From assembly GCF_016865485.1 (NCBI RefSeq), contig NZ_AP024452.1, positions 2,564,501 to 2,628,500 of the forward strand: DNA of 64,000 nt, in the 5' to 3' direction. The notes below the pieces were generated by a model, which saw only the letters and a program-made list of their open reading frames with translations, was not told the origin of the DNA and did not search any database. The position numbers and the translations under genes are program-made. The stretch comes from Luteitalea sp. TBR-22. Lineage in GTDB: Bacteria; Acidobacteriota; Vicinamibacteria; Vicinamibacterales; Vicinamibacteraceae. Of this stretch, positions 27,299-37,225 are shown in pieces (positions within the stretch are counted from its first letter, which is position 1; the number at the start of each line of letters is the position of its first letter).

Positions 27299-27735
27299 GT
27301 GTGCGTGTGCGACGGGCTGCCCCGGGTGACTGGCCGGCAATCGAGGCCCTGCTCACGCGCCACGCACTGCCCACCGCCGGGGCCGCCGACCACCTCGCGC
27401 ACTTCGTGGTGGCCGAGCAGGGCGGCGCGATCACGGGCGTGGCAGGCCTCGAGGTGTACGGCGATGCCGCGCTGCTCCGCTCGGTGGCCGTGGCCGAGCC
27501 CGGCGAGGGGCTCGGTACCGTACTGGTGACGGCGGCGCTCGACCACGCCCGGTCGGCAGGTGTCCACGACGTGATCCTGTTGACGACGACGGCGGCGCGG
27601 TACTTCCCGCGCTTCGGCTTCGTGCCCATCGCGCGGGCCGACGTGCCAGAGGCACTCCACGCGTCGGCCGAGTTCCGTGGCGCCTGCCCGGCCAGTGCGG
27701 AGGCGATGTCGGTGCGCCTCGTCGCGGAGACGTGA
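27295..27735 (+). CDS. arsN2: GNAT acetyltransferase, probable ArsN2
   Basis: A 146-residue GNAT N-acetyltransferase: 'VRVRRAAPGDWPAIEALL' start, 'LLRSVAVAEPGEGLGTVLV' as the acetyl-CoA loop (motif A) and 'YFPRFGFVPIARADVPEAL' near the end. Small GNAT proteins in ars operons are called ArsN2; related ArsN enzymes acetylate arsenic-containing antimetabolites. The assignment rests on fold plus context: it overlaps arsM by four bases. The substrate is not shown by sequence. Confidence 0.8.
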   Translation: MSVRVRRAAPGDWPAIEALLTRHALPTAGAADHLAHFVVAEQGGAITGVAGLEVYGDAALLRSVAVAEPGEGLGTVLVTAALDHARSAGVHDVILLTTTAARYFPRFGFVPIARADVPEALHASAEFRGACPASAEAMSVRLVAET

Positions 27736-27858
27736 GCCGCGCGTCATCACGGCGACACGCGTTGGCGCGACAGTGGTACTGCGCTGCACCCGGGATATCT
27801 CCGGGGCGGCGCACTGGACGACCGAGGGCTCCGGCAGAACGGGGCCCTTTTTTTGTCC

Positions 27859-27879
27859 GAATGCCGAACGCCGAACGCG
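27859..27879. repeat. 7-base repeat array (GAATGCC/GAACGCC/GAACGCG)
   Basis: Three in-phase heptads differing by single bases, close to further ACGCC-rich sequence. Confidence 0.65.
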
Positions 27880-27904
27880 AACGCCCGCCGGACGCCGAAT
27901 GACA

Positions 27905-27940
27905 CGAAAGGCCTGCTGGAAGACTCCGGCAGGCCTTTCG
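27905..27940. terminator. Perfect 12-base hairpin
   Basis: CGAAAGGCCTGC and GCAGGCCTTTCG with a 12-base loop, centred between convergent genes. The stem itself supplies the T-tract; there is no long T-run after it. Confidence 0.65.
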
Positions 27941-27983
27941 TATGCGACGGGGTCCGCTCTCGCGCCAAGCCCGTCCCCGTCCC

Positions 27984-28039
27984 CGACTCCCGACTCCCGA
28001 CTCCCGACTCCCGACTCCCGACTCCCGACTCCCGACTCC
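27984..28039. repeat. Tandem array of eight exact CGACTCC units
   Basis: Eight uninterrupted identical 7-base units, 56 bases in all, ending seven bases from the TonB-receptor stop codon. This is the cleanest of the heptad arrays and should vary in copy number. Confidence 0.9.
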
Positions 28040-28045
28040 CGCCCC

Positions 28046-31000
28046 CTAGAAGGTGTACCGCACCGACAACTGCGCCTGCCGCTGCGTACCGAGGCCGATC
28101 GTGCGGTTGAGCGGGCCGAGCATGTAGCCGAACGTGGCGCCGGCCGTCGTGTCGTTGAAGGCGACGCCGGGGGCGCCGTTGGGGAGAGAGGCGGCGGGCT
28201 GCGCGTAATTCAACTCGTTGGTGATGTTGAACAGCTCGACACGGAACTGGAGCCCCTGGCGGCCGGCAAAGCGGAAGTCCTTGCTCGCCATCAGGTCCAC
28301 CTGCCAGAAGCCCGGCCCGCGGAGGTAGTTGCGCGGCAGGTTGCCGAAGGTGCCGGGCTGCGGCGTCGCGAACGCCGCCGGGTTGAGCCACCGCACGTCG
28401 CCGTCCTTGAGGTACGGGTCGACACCCGGCACCAGATCGGGACGCTGGGTGCCGCGCGAGTTGCCGCCCGGGATGTTGGCCACGGCGACGCCGTTGAGCG
28501 TGACGTTGTCGGGCCGCGCGATCGTCACGTTGATCGGCAGGCCGCTCCGGGCATTGAGGATGCCGCCGACGCGCCAGCCACCCGTCCAGAGGCCCTGGCC
28601 GGGGAACAGGTACACCAGGCTGGCGTTGGTGCTGTGCCTGATGTCGCTCGCGTTGGGGCCCTGCTCGGTCTCGAAGTCGAACGTGTTCTGCGCCGTCGAT
28701 GCCTCGTTGGATCCCTGCGTGGTGCCGGTGTTGTGCGCGTACTGGTACTGCAGGCCGCCGGTCAGGCCGCCACGGAACCGACGTGTCAGCCCGAGCTGCA
28801 GGGCGTCGTACTGGCTGTGCCCGCCGGACGTCTTGAAGTCGACCTGTCCGACCTCCGGACGTGGACGACGCAGCGTCACCGGGTCGATGAGGTTGGCCAC
28901 GCCACGCTGGAACAACTGGCGGCCCAGGCTGCCCGTATAGCCGATGCTCAGGTTGGTGGCCCACGGCAGCTCGCGCTGCACGCTGACGCCGTACTGCACG
29001 TTGTACTCGTCGGGGCGGTCGTGCGTGTAGCCGCGCACCGAGAGCGTGCTCCGGAACACGTCGTCGCTCACCGGGTACTGCAGCCCGTTGTTGGCCACGT
29101 CGGCGGCGCTGACCGAGGAACGGCTGATCGAGTTCTCGATCGGCTGGATGCGGTCCTCGAACTGGCCGGGGCCGTAGTACACGCCGAAGCCGCTGCGCAC
29201 CACCGTCTTCTCGTTCAGGAGGTAGGTGGCGGCCAGCCGCGGACCGAAATTGTTGTAGTCGGGGTTGTAGAAGTTGCGGGCATCGGTCGAGAAGTCGTTC
29301 TCCTCGATGAAGAACGGCATGGCCAGATCGTTCTTCTCGCGGACCACCGAATAGAACTCGTACCGCAGGCCCAGGTCGAGCGTCAGCTTCGCGGTAGGAC
29401 GCCACGAGTCCTGCACGTACCCGATGGCGTAGAACTGCTGGGCGGTGAACTGCGGCGAATCGAGCGCGCGCTGGACGCGGTTCGGCCGGTTGTCGATGAA
29501 GTCGGCGATGCTGTTGAACTCGTACGTGTCGCCGCCGAGGAACTGGAAGCCCGCGTTGATCGACCGGTACTCACCGCCGACCTTGAACGTGTGCGCGCCA
29601 CGCGTCATCGTCAGGGCGTCCGAGAAGGACACCGTCGTGGGCTCGAAGATCGAGCCGGCCCCCTGTGCGGCGCTCGAGGCGCGGATCTGCAGGCCCGACC
29701 GCGCGATGCCGGTCGCGCCGCGGCCGTCGATCGACGACGACCCCACGGCTCCCGAGAGCGACACCTGCTCGGCCGGATAGCCCGCCGGGCCGAAGGCCAC
29801 CGCGTCGGTGAACGGCCGGTTGATGCCCACCTTGAACTCGTTGATCACGGTCGGCCTGACGATCGACTGCCAGTTGGCGACGAAGTTCTGCGGTGTCTGG
29901 GTCGCCAAGACCCGTCGCGGCGTCACCGTCTGGTCCGGCGTGTCGATCTCGCCGTCGCTGTACAGGTAGCGCACGTAGAAGTTCTGGCTGTTGGACAGGC
30001 GCCAGTCCAGGCGCCCCGTGAAGGCATCTTCGCGCTGCGTGGCCACGCCGCCTGCCGCGGTGCGGCCGATCAGCGGGTTGCTCGAGCCGAGCGTCTCGGT
30101 GGGGAAGCCGGCCAGCAACGGCGCGATGGCGCGCGTGCGCTCCGGCGAGCGGCCGCCGCCCGCCGTCGTGGGGATGCCGGCGAGCACCTGTGCCCGGGCC
30201 AGATCGCTCGGCACCGACTCGATGAAGTTCAGGCCGGTCTCCTGACGCAGGCCTTCGTAACTGCCGAAGAAGAACACGCGGTTGGTCGCGATCGGCCCGC
30301 CCAGGGACCCGCCGAACTGGTCGAGGCGCAGGGGCTGCTTGATGTCGTCGTACGCGTTGGCGGCGTCGAGCGCGTCGTCCCGGAAGTATTCGAAGGCGGA
30401 GCCCGTGAAGCGGTTGCTGCCGCTCTTGGTCACCACGGTGATGTTGCCACCGGTGCCCAGGCCGCTCTCGGCCGGCGCCAGCCCGGCGTTGACCCGGAAC
30501 TCCGCGACCGACTCCATCGACGTCTGGAGGCGGAATTGCGAGCCCGTCGCGCTCAGGTAGCCGGGGCTCGCATCCCACACGTACGTCCCGTCCACGCCGT
30601 CGTAGTTCAGGTAGTTCTGCTGGTTCGACTTGCCGTTGAAGCGGATGCTGCTCCAGCCGCCGTTGCCATCGGTCGTCGCGCCGGGCGAGAGCGTCATCAG
30701 GTTGGCGAAGTTGCGCCCGTTCACCGGCAGGTTGTCGACTTCCTCCGGTGTCACGTTCACGCCGATCTTGGCCGACGAGGCGTCGATCACGCCAGAATCG
30801 GCGGTGACGTTGACCGTCTCGGCGACCGCGGCGACGCTCAGCGCGGCGTTGACGGTCTTGACGTCGCCGACGCCGAGCACCACCACGTGCTCCACGGGGC
30901 CGAAGCCGTCCAGTGCGGCGCGCACCACCCAGGTGCCTCGGCTCAGGTTGGTGATCGCATAGGCGCCGTCGGCGCCGGTCACGGCCTGCCGCTCGGCGCC

Positions 31001-31168
31001 GGTCTCCTTCGACACGGCGGTGACGGTCACCCCCGGAAGGAGCGACTGGCTCTGGTCGGCGACGACCCCGACGATGCGCGACTCGGTCTGTTGGGCACGG
31101 GCGACGCTCGGCGCCAGCGCCGCCAGGGCGAGCGCCAGGAACATCAGGATGCTTCGGAACGATCTCAT
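28046..31168 (-). CDS. TonB-dependent receptor with carboxypeptidase-regulatory-like domain
   Basis: A 1040-residue outer-membrane protein. The signal peptide is 'SILMFLALALAALAPSVARA'. Residues 28-110 form a carboxypeptidase-regulatory-like (CarboxypepD_reg) beta-sandwich ('IVGVVADQSQSLLPGVTVTA', 'GAYAITNLSRGTWVVRAALD'). A plug domain follows ('VDNLPVNGRNFANLMTLSPG') and then a beta-barrel ending in Phe ('QAQLSVRYTF'). This is the OAR/Oar-like group, very expanded in Acidobacteriota and thought to import oligosaccharides or other large ligands. No SusD-like partner is adjacent. The start was set at ATG 31168 because it begins the signal peptide. Confidence 0.93.
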   Translation of the reverse strand: MRSFRSILMFLALALAALAPSVARAQQTESRIVGVVADQSQSLLPGVTVTAVSKETGAERQAVTGADGAYAITNLSRGTWVVRAALDGFGPVEHVVVLGVGDVKTVNAALSVAAVAETVNVTADSGVIDASSAKIGVNVTPEEVDNLPVNGRNFANLMTLSPGATTDGNGGWSSIRFNGKSNQQNYLNYDGVDGTYVWDASPGYLSATGSQFRLQTSMESVAEFRVNAGLAPAESGLGTGGNITVVTKSGSNRFTGSAFEYFRDDALDAANAYDDIKQPLRLDQFGGSLGGPIATNRVFFFGSYEGLRQETGLNFIESVPSDLARAQVLAGIPTTAGGGRSPERTRAIAPLLAGFPTETLGSSNPLIGRTAAGGVATQREDAFTGRLDWRLSNSQNFYVRYLYSDGEIDTPDQTVTPRRVLATQTPQNFVANWQSIVRPTVINEFKVGINRPFTDAVAFGPAGYPAEQVSLSGAVGSSSIDGRGATGIARSGLQIRASSAAQGAGSIFEPTTVSFSDALTMTRGAHTFKVGGEYRSINAGFQFLGGDTYEFNSIADFIDNRPNRVQRALDSPQFTAQQFYAIGYVQDSWRPTAKLTLDLGLRYEFYSVVREKNDLAMPFFIEENDFSTDARNFYNPDYNNFGPRLAATYLLNEKTVVRSGFGVYYGPGQFEDRIQPIENSISRSSVSAADVANNGLQYPVSDDVFRSTLSVRGYTHDRPDEYNVQYGVSVQRELPWATNLSIGYTGSLGRQLFQRGVANLIDPVTLRRPRPEVGQVDFKTSGGHSQYDALQLGLTRRFRGGLTGGLQYQYAHNTGTTQGSNEASTAQNTFDFETEQGPNASDIRHSTNASLVYLFPGQGLWTGGWRVGGILNARSGLPINVTIARPDNVTLNGVAVANIPGGNSRGTQRPDLVPGVDPYLKDGDVRWLNPAAFATPQPGTFGNLPRNYLRGPGFWQVDLMASKDFRFAGRQGLQFRVELFNITNELNYAQPAASLPNGAPGVAFNDTTAGATFGYMLGPLNRTIGLGTQRQAQLSVRYTF

Positions 31169-31373
31169 GTAGGTCCTCGGTGATGGGGGCCTGTCCGCGA
31201 GCATGCCGGGCCGCGGAACGCCCCATGAAGGATCGCGGCGGGGCGTCACCGCACCACGACGGGTGGGTTACGTGCGCGTTAAATGCCTGATCCCTCGGTG
31301 TTACACGCGGCGTCGGTCCCCGGCAGGACGCGGGGGGCGGTCAGCGGACCCGTCTGCTACGATCGCCGGGCAC

Positions 31374-33263
31374 GTGTGCGGAATCGCGGGAATCCATCGC
31401 CAGGATGGCGGACCAGTGGAGCAGGCGTGGCTGGGCGCCATGGCGGACCGCCTCTGCCACAGGGGACCTGACGCCGACGGGTTCCTGGTCGAGCCGGGGC
31501 TCGGCTTCGCGCATCGACGCCTCAGCGTGATCGACGTCTCGGACGCCGGGCGCCAGCCCATCGGCTCGGAGGAGGGCCGGACCCAGGTCTGCTACAACGG
31601 CGAGATCTACAACTTCGCCGAGATCCGCGCCGACCTCCTCGCGCGCGGTCACGTGTTCGCCTCCCGCACCGACACGGAAGTCATCGCGCACGCGTGGGAG
31701 GAGTGGGGGCCGGCGGCGCTCGGCCGCTTCAACGGGATGTTCGCGTTCGCGGTGTGGGACCGTGGCGCGCGCCGGCTGTGGCTGGTGCGTGATCGCCTCG
31801 GCGTCAAGCCGCTCTACTACACGCATCAGGACGGGCGGCTCGTGTTCGGCTCGGAGATCAAGGCGCTCCTGGCCGTGCCCGGCGTGCAGCGCACGCTCGA
31901 CCCCGCGGCGCTCGACGCGTTCCTCGCGCTCAACTACGTGCCGGGCCCGCGCACCATCTGGCGCGAGATCGCGCAGGTGCCGCCGGGGCACCTGCTGACG
32001 GCCGACGCCTCGGGCGTGCACCTGGAGTCCTGGTGGGACGTCCGGTTCGGGCAGGACCAGCTCACCGATCGTGCGTCGGCCATCGAGGAGATCCGAGCGC
32101 TGTGCGACGACGCCGTGCGGCTGCGCCTGGTCTCGGACGTGCCGCTTGGTGCCTTCCTGAGCGGCGGACTCGACTCGTCGGCCGTCGTGCACTTCATGCG
32201 GCCACGCCACCGGGGACCGCTGCACACCTTCAGCGTGCGTTTCGAGGAGGCGTCCTTCGACGAGGGCCCGTTCGCCGCGCTGGTCGCCGGGCGCTACGAC
32301 CTGACGCATCACGAGGTGGTGTGCCGTGCGAGCGACGTCGAGAGCAGCCTCGATCGGCTCGTCTGGCATGCCGACTGCCCGGTGGCCGACATCTCGATGG
32401 TGCCGATGTTCCGCCTCGCCGAGCAGACCCGGCAGCACGTCACCGTCGTCCTGTCGGGTGACGGCGGCGACGAGGTGTTCGGCGGCTACGCCGTGTACCA
32501 CGCCGACCGGGCGGCCCGCGTGTGGCGGGCCCTCCCGCGCTGGTTCCGCCAGCGCATCGTCGCGCCGGTCGTCGATGCCCTGCCGGCCTCGACCGGCAAG
32601 ATGAGCCTTGACTACGCGCTGCGCCAGTTCGTGGCCGGGGCAGGCGAGGCGCCGGAGAAGGCGCACTATCACTGGCGCACCATCTGCACGCCAGCCGAGC
32701 GCGCCAGCCTGCTGCGTCCGGACGTCAAGGCGGCGGCCGATCGAGAGGGCGCCCCCGAGGCGCCGTTCCTGGCCGCCTATCTCGCTTCCGGCGCGCCGGA
32801 GGTGATGGACCGCCTGTTCCACGTGGACGTCAAGACGTTCCTGGCCGACTCGATCCTTCCGAAGGTGGACCGCACGACGATGGCGTTCGGGCTCGAGGCG
32901 CGCGAGCCGTGGCTGGACTACCGGCTGGTGGAACTCGGCGCCCGCATCCCGTGGACCTGGAAACTGCGCGGACGGGACACCAAGGTGATCTTCAAGGAGG
33001 CCATGCGCGGCCTGGTCCCCGACGAGATCGTCGACCGCACGAAGGCGGGATTCCACGCACCGCTGGCGACGTGGTTCCGCGGGCCGCTCCAGCCGATGCT
33101 GCGCGACAGCCTGTCTCCGGCCGCGCTCGCCGCCATTCCGGCGCTCGATCCGGCCCCCGTACAGGCGATGATGGAAGCGCACGTCGCCGGCCGCGCCAAC
33201 CACGCATTCAAGCTGTGGGGCCTGGTGACGCTCGTGCGCTGGGCCGCGGCCTGGCGCCCCTGA
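31374..33263 (+). CDS. asnB: Asparagine synthetase, glutamine-hydrolysing
   Basis: A 629-residue class II glutamine amidotransferase and asparagine synthetase. The start is fixed by biology: GTG at 31374 is followed directly by the cysteine of 'CGIAGIHRQ', which must be N-terminal after Met removal to act as nucleophile. Glutaminase motifs 'HRGPDADG', 'RLSVID' and 'CYNGEIYN' follow. The synthetase half has the PP-loop 'FLSGGLDSSAVVHF' and 'VLSGDGGDEVFGGY'. The size and the neighbouring GT2 gene resemble the asnB paralogues of surface-polysaccharide clusters, which amidate sugar acids. TACGAT lies ten bases before the start. Confidence 0.95.
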   Translation: MCGIAGIHRQDGGPVEQAWLGAMADRLCHRGPDADGFLVEPGLGFAHRRLSVIDVSDAGRQPIGSEEGRTQVCYNGEIYNFAEIRADLLARGHVFASRTDTEVIAHAWEEWGPAALGRFNGMFAFAVWDRGARRLWLVRDRLGVKPLYYTHQDGRLVFGSEIKALLAVPGVQRTLDPAALDAFLALNYVPGPRTIWREIAQVPPGHLLTADASGVHLESWWDVRFGQDQLTDRASAIEEIRALCDDAVRLRLVSDVPLGAFLSGGLDSSAVVHFMRPRHRGPLHTFSVRFEEASFDEGPFAALVAGRYDLTHHEVVCRASDVESSLDRLVWHADCPVADISMVPMFRLAEQTRQHVTVVLSGDGGDEVFGGYAVYHADRAARVWRALPRWFRQRIVAPVVDALPASTGKMSLDYALRQFVAGAGEAPEKAHYHWRTICTPAERASLLRPDVKAAADREGAPEAPFLAAYLASGAPEVMDRLFHVDVKTFLADSILPKVDRTTMAFGLEAREPWLDYRLVELGARIPWTWKLRGRDTKVIFKEAMRGLVPDEIVDRTKAGFHAPLATWFRGPLQPMLRDSLSPAALAAIPALDPAPVQAMMEAHVAGRANHAFKLWGLVTLVRWAAAWRP

Positions 33264-34129
33264 TGCCGATGCCCGAAGCCGTCTCGATCATCATCCCGGT
33301 CTACAACGAGGAAGGCGCCATCGCCTCGACGCTCGGCACCGTCGACGAGACGATGCGATCGACCGGGCGCGAGTACGAGGTCCTGGTCGTCGACGACGGC
33401 TCGGCCGACGGCACGGCGACGGCGCTGGCGGCAGCCGGCGCGCGCGTCGTGCGCCACCGCGCCAATCGCGGATACGGCGCCGCACTCAAGACCGGGATTC
33501 GCGCCACCTCGCACCCGCTCATCGCCATCCTCGACGCCGACGGTACCTATCCGATCGCCCGCCTTCCGGACCTGCTGCAGCGCGCCGAGGAGGCGGACAT
33601 GGTGGTGGGGGCGCGCACCGGCGGGAGCGTGCACGTGCCGGCACTGCGCCGGCCGGTCAAGTGGCTGCTGACCCGCGTGGCCAACGTACTGAGCGGCCAC
33701 CGCATCCCCGACCTCAACTCGGGCATGCGCGTGTTCCGTCGCGACCTCGCGGAGCGCTTCTTCGGCCTGTACCCTCAGGGCTTCTCGTTCACCTCGACGA
33801 TCACGCTCGCCTCGCACATCAACGGCTACCGCGTCGAGTACGTGCCGATCGACTACTACCGTCGTACCGGCGCCTCGTCGATCCGCCCGGTGCGCGACAC
33901 GCTGAACTTCTTCCTCCTGATCGTGCGGATGGTGGTCACCTTCCGGCCGCTGAACGTCTTCCTGCCGACGGCGGCTGCGCTGCTGGTGCTCGGCGCGATC
34001 AAGGCGGGGCTCGACTTCTCGCGCACGGGGGCGTTCGGCGTCGGCGCGGCGATCCTGATCCTCACCGCGATCCAGGTCGCGCTCATGGGCCTGCTCGCCG
34101 ACCTGGTCACGCGCCGGACAAGCTTGTGA
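33263..34129 (+). CDS. Glycosyltransferase family 2, polyprenol-phosphate type
   Basis: A 288-residue GT2 enzyme: 'SIIIPVYNEEGAIASTL' start, 'VLVVDDGSADGTA', 'HRANRGYGAALKTGI' and 'IAILDADGTYPI' (the DxD acidic site). Two C-terminal helices ('LNVFLPTAAALLVLGAIKAG' and 'ILILTAIQVALMGLLADLV') make it membrane-attached. The pattern fits DPM1-like enzymes that move a sugar from a nucleotide to polyprenyl phosphate. It overlaps asnB by one base (TGATG), so the two form an operon. Confidence 0.9.
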   Translation: MPMPEAVSIIIPVYNEEGAIASTLGTVDETMRSTGREYEVLVVDDGSADGTATALAAAGARVVRHRANRGYGAALKTGIRATSHPLIAILDADGTYPIARLPDLLQRAEEADMVVGARTGGSVHVPALRRPVKWLLTRVANVLSGHRIPDLNSGMRVFRRDLAERFFGLYPQGFSFTSTITLASHINGYRVEYVPIDYYRRTGASSIRPVRDTLNFFLLIVRMVVTFRPLNVFLPTAAALLVLGAIKAGLDFSRTGAFGVGAAILILTAIQVALMGLLADLVTRRTSL

Positions 34130-34130
34130 G

Positions 34131-34243
34131 AATTTCAGAATTTCAGAATTTCAGGATTTCAGGATTGCGGGATTGCGGGATTGCGGGTGTTCAGAGTGTT
34201 CCGAGCCGTTCGTGCAATGGTGAACGTCTGAAATTCTGAAATC
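34131..34243. repeat. Stop-abutting 8-base repeat array with inverted copy
   Basis: Eight in-phase octads start one base after the GT2 stop codon: AATTTCAG three times, GATTTCAG, GATTGCGG three times, GTGTTCAG. Inverted copies CTGAAATT and CTGAAATC follow at 34228-34243, just before the end of the convergent kinase gene. The two ends can pair to form a long stem. Confidence 0.85.
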
Positions 34244-34256
34244 GCGGAATGCCCAA

Positions 34257-35630
34257 TCAGACCCGCGGGAGCGTGATCGTGAACACGGCGCCGCCCTCGG
34301 GGCGGTTGCTGGCGCTGACCGTGCCGCCGTGCAGTCCGACGAGGTGCCGGACGATGGACAGCCCCAGGCCCGTGCCGCCCGAATCGCGCGACCGCGCCTT
34401 GTCGACGCGATAGAACCGCTCGAAGATGCGCGGCAGTTCCGCATCGGGGATGCCCTGGCCGGTGTCGGCGACCGTCAGCCGCACGTGCCGTGCGTCGGCG
34501 CGCGCGGAGAGCTCGATGCGGCTGCCCTCGGGCGTGTAGGCGCAGGCGTTCTCGACGAGGTTGCGCAACACGTCGTGCATCTTGGCCGGGTCGCAGCGCA
34601 GCGCGAGGTCGGCGGGCGACACGTCGATGGACACCTGCTGGCGTCGGCCGTCGGTGAGTGTCTGCAGGTCGCCCGTGACGGCGGTGAAGAGTCCCTCCAC
34701 CGACGCGTCGGCAAGGTCGAGCCGCTCTTGTCCGGCGTCGAGCCGCGCCAGCCGGAGCAGGTCCTTCACCAACCGCTCCATCCGCCATGAGTGCCTGGCG
34801 ATGATCTCGAGGAACCGCGTCGACTCGGCCGAGTGCTCCGGGCCGTCGAGCAGGGCCTCGACGTAGCCACGAATCGCCGTCAGCGGCGTGCGCAGCTCGT
34901 GCGACACGTTGGCCACGAAGTCGCGGCGGATGCGATCGGCGCGACGCAGGTCGCTGATGTCGTGCAGCACCAGCACGGCCCCCCGGCTGCCGGGCGTGAT
35001 GGCCGGCGAACACCGGGCGACGAACGTCTGGCCGTCGCGGCCAATCGACAGCTCGAGGCCACCGGGCCGCTCGCCCTGCAGGGCCTGGCCGATCTGGCGG
35101 GCGATGTCGGGGTGGCGGATCAGCTCGACGTACTTGCGGCCGATCGGGGAGGCGTCCAGCCGCAGCAACTGCCGCGCGGCCTCGTTGGCGATCTGCACCT
35201 GACCCTGCTCGTTGACCACCAGGACGCCCTCGACCATGCCCGACAGCACCGCTTCGAGTCGGGCGCGGTCGCGCGTGAGGTCGCCCAGCCGGATCTCGAG
35301 CGCGTTGGCCGCGGCATTGACGGCCCGCGCGACGCGACCCAGCGCATCGCCCCGGGTCTCGGGCAACGGGCGGTGCGGTTCCCCGGTCGCCAGGGCGCGG
35401 ATGGCGGTCACGACGTCGCCGATGCGGTCGTCAACCACCGTCGAGGCCATCCATCCGGTGATCACGGCGGACACGGCCGCCGTGACGATGCCGACCAGTG
35501 CCACCCGCAGCAGGAAGGCGGGTGTCGCCTCCAGGGGCTGGCCCGTCGTCCACGCGACGCCGAGCATGAACAGCGGCGTGAAGAGCGCCGTCTGCAGTGC
35601 CGTGAGGATGACGAAGGTGGGAATGCGCAC
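34257..35630 (-). CDS. PhoR-like sensor histidine kinase
   Basis: A 457-residue membrane kinase. Two N-terminal helices ('FVILTALQTALFTPLFMLGV', 'RVALVGIVTAAVSAVITG') flank a very short periplasmic loop. A HAMP-like region, a PAS domain ('LEAVLSGMVEGVLVVNEQGQ') and the dimerisation helix with phospho-His 'FVANVSHELRTPLTAIRGY' come next. The ATPase has N box 'NLVENACAYTPEG', G1 'VADTGQGIPDAE' and G2 'GGTGLGLSIVRHL'. The layout matches PhoR, which senses PstSCAB-PhoU rather than a ligand. GTG at 35630 lies four bases after the regulator stop. Confidence 0.9.
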   Translation of the reverse strand: MRIPTFVILTALQTALFTPLFMLGVAWTTGQPLEATPAFLLRVALVGIVTAAVSAVITGWMASTVVDDRIGDVVTAIRALATGEPHRPLPETRGDALGRVARAVNAAANALEIRLGDLTRDRARLEAVLSGMVEGVLVVNEQGQVQIANEAARQLLRLDASPIGRKYVELIRHPDIARQIGQALQGERPGGLELSIGRDGQTFVARCSPAITPGSRGAVLVLHDISDLRRADRIRRDFVANVSHELRTPLTAIRGYVEALLDGPEHSAESTRFLEIIARHSWRMERLVKDLLRLARLDAGQERLDLADASVEGLFTAVTGDLQTLTDGRRQQVSIDVSPADLALRCDPAKMHDVLRNLVENACAYTPEGSRIELSARADARHVRLTVADTGQGIPDAELPRIFERFYRVDKARSRDSGGTGLGLSIVRHLVGLHGGTVSASNRPEGGAVFTITLPRV

Positions 35631-35634
35631 GGGG

Positions 35635-36344
<710 letters not shown>

Positions 36345-36348
<4 letters not shown>

Positions 36349-37079
36349 GAGGGGAGGGGCTCCGGGCGTCCCTGCACCTGGCCTTGCAGCCACTCGACCG
36401 GTGCGGCGGCAACGGCCTCACGCAGTTCGGTGTCCGAGCCGTACGCGCGTCGGGCGATGCGCCGCGCCGGCACGCGCCAGGCGACCACGGCACCGTCGAA
36501 CGGGTCGGGCGTGAGCGTCAGCGTCGGCCCATCGGGCACGCCCTTGTAGTAATCGAGCTCGAACCTGTCCTGCCATCCGTGGCACAGCGCGAGCGAGATC
36601 AGGTCCGCCGATCGGAGCGACGCGTAGTCGCGCAGGAAGCCATCGAACGAACCGGCGCCGCCAGCGGCGAGCTCGGCGACGCGGCTGTCGCGTTCCCGGG
36701 TCATCGTGCGGAAGAACTCGTGCCACGCCGGGTCGCCGTCGTAGCGCGCGTAGGCGGTGAGGGCGTGGTGGGCGACCAGCGCGGCGACGTGCGGCGTGTC
36801 GGCGAGCAGGCGCAGCGCGCGCGCCCACACGGCCTGGCGCCGTTCCAGCGGCAGGTGGATGAAGTCCCACGGCGCGCCGGTCTCCGGATTGACCGTCGGG
36901 GCATCGTCCTCCTCGGCCCATCCGCAATCGTGGGCGCGCGTGGCGGCGAGCAGCACGTCGAGCGTCGGCCTCGCGGGCACGCCATCGGCCTGCCAGTGGC
37001 CCAGCAGGTCTGCGGCCATGGCAGCGTGGTCAGGTTGCCTGATGAGGAGCCAGCTGTCGCCGTCGGGTCGGACAATCAC
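36345..37079 (-). CDS. DUF3891 family protein
   Basis: A 244-residue DUF3891 protein of unknown function. The family start 'MIVRPDGDSWLLIRQPDHAAMAADL' (abridged: IVRPDG, RQPDHAAMA) and the histidine/aspartate motifs 'RAHDCGWAEEDD', 'AALVAHHALTAYAR' and 'ALCHGWQDRFE' resemble an HD-type metal-binding helical fold; that comparison is mine. The start is GTG at 37079, with TACTCT exactly six bases ahead, so it is probably a leaderless first gene. It is followed with four-base overlap by the PhoB/PhoR-like pair, which suggests a role in the same signalling unit. Confidence 0.85.
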
Positions 37080-37105
37080 GGAGGCAGAGTAGCCCAGATC
37101 ATTCC

Positions 37106-37217
37106 AATGCCGGAATGCCGCGATGCCGGAGTGCGGAGGGGAGAGCGAGGGCAGGCCGAAGGCCCAGGACCCACGGCCGAAGGGCTCGGGCCCGACACCA
37201 GAGGCATCGGGCCCGAG
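37106..37217. repeat. 8-base repeat array and GC hairpin
   Basis: Octads AATGCCGG, AATGCCGC, GATGCCGG, AGTGCGGA run in phase from 37106. A perfect 11-base hairpin follows (CTCGGGCCCGA at 37185-37195 and TCGGGCCCGAG at 37207-37217, 11-base loop), just after the end of the first W-x-FAEG gene and ahead of the DUF3891 promoter. It probably terminates that gene. Confidence 0.75.
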
Positions 37218-37225
37218 TCGTCATG

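Larger units (their letters stand above)
27736..28045. other. 310-base convergent gap between the ars and TonB-receptor genes
   Basis: Holds no convincing gene. It contains two 7-base repeat arrays (27859-27879 and 27984-28039), a run of seven T after GGGGCCC at 27843-27855 and the perfect 12-base hairpin at 27905-27940. It probably terminates transcription from both sides. Confidence 0.7.

Noticed and set aside
27677-31183. Very long open frame (over 1100 codons) on the plus strand opposite the TonB-dependent receptor gene
   Set aside because: It is an antisense frame of a high-GC gene, rich in Arg, Ala, His and Val without domain motifs; the minus-strand protein has signal peptide, plug and barrel.
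31203-31373. Longer N-terminus for asparagine synthetase
   Set aside because: The catalytic cysteine must follow the initiator; the upstream residues would block the glutaminase and contain no family similarity.
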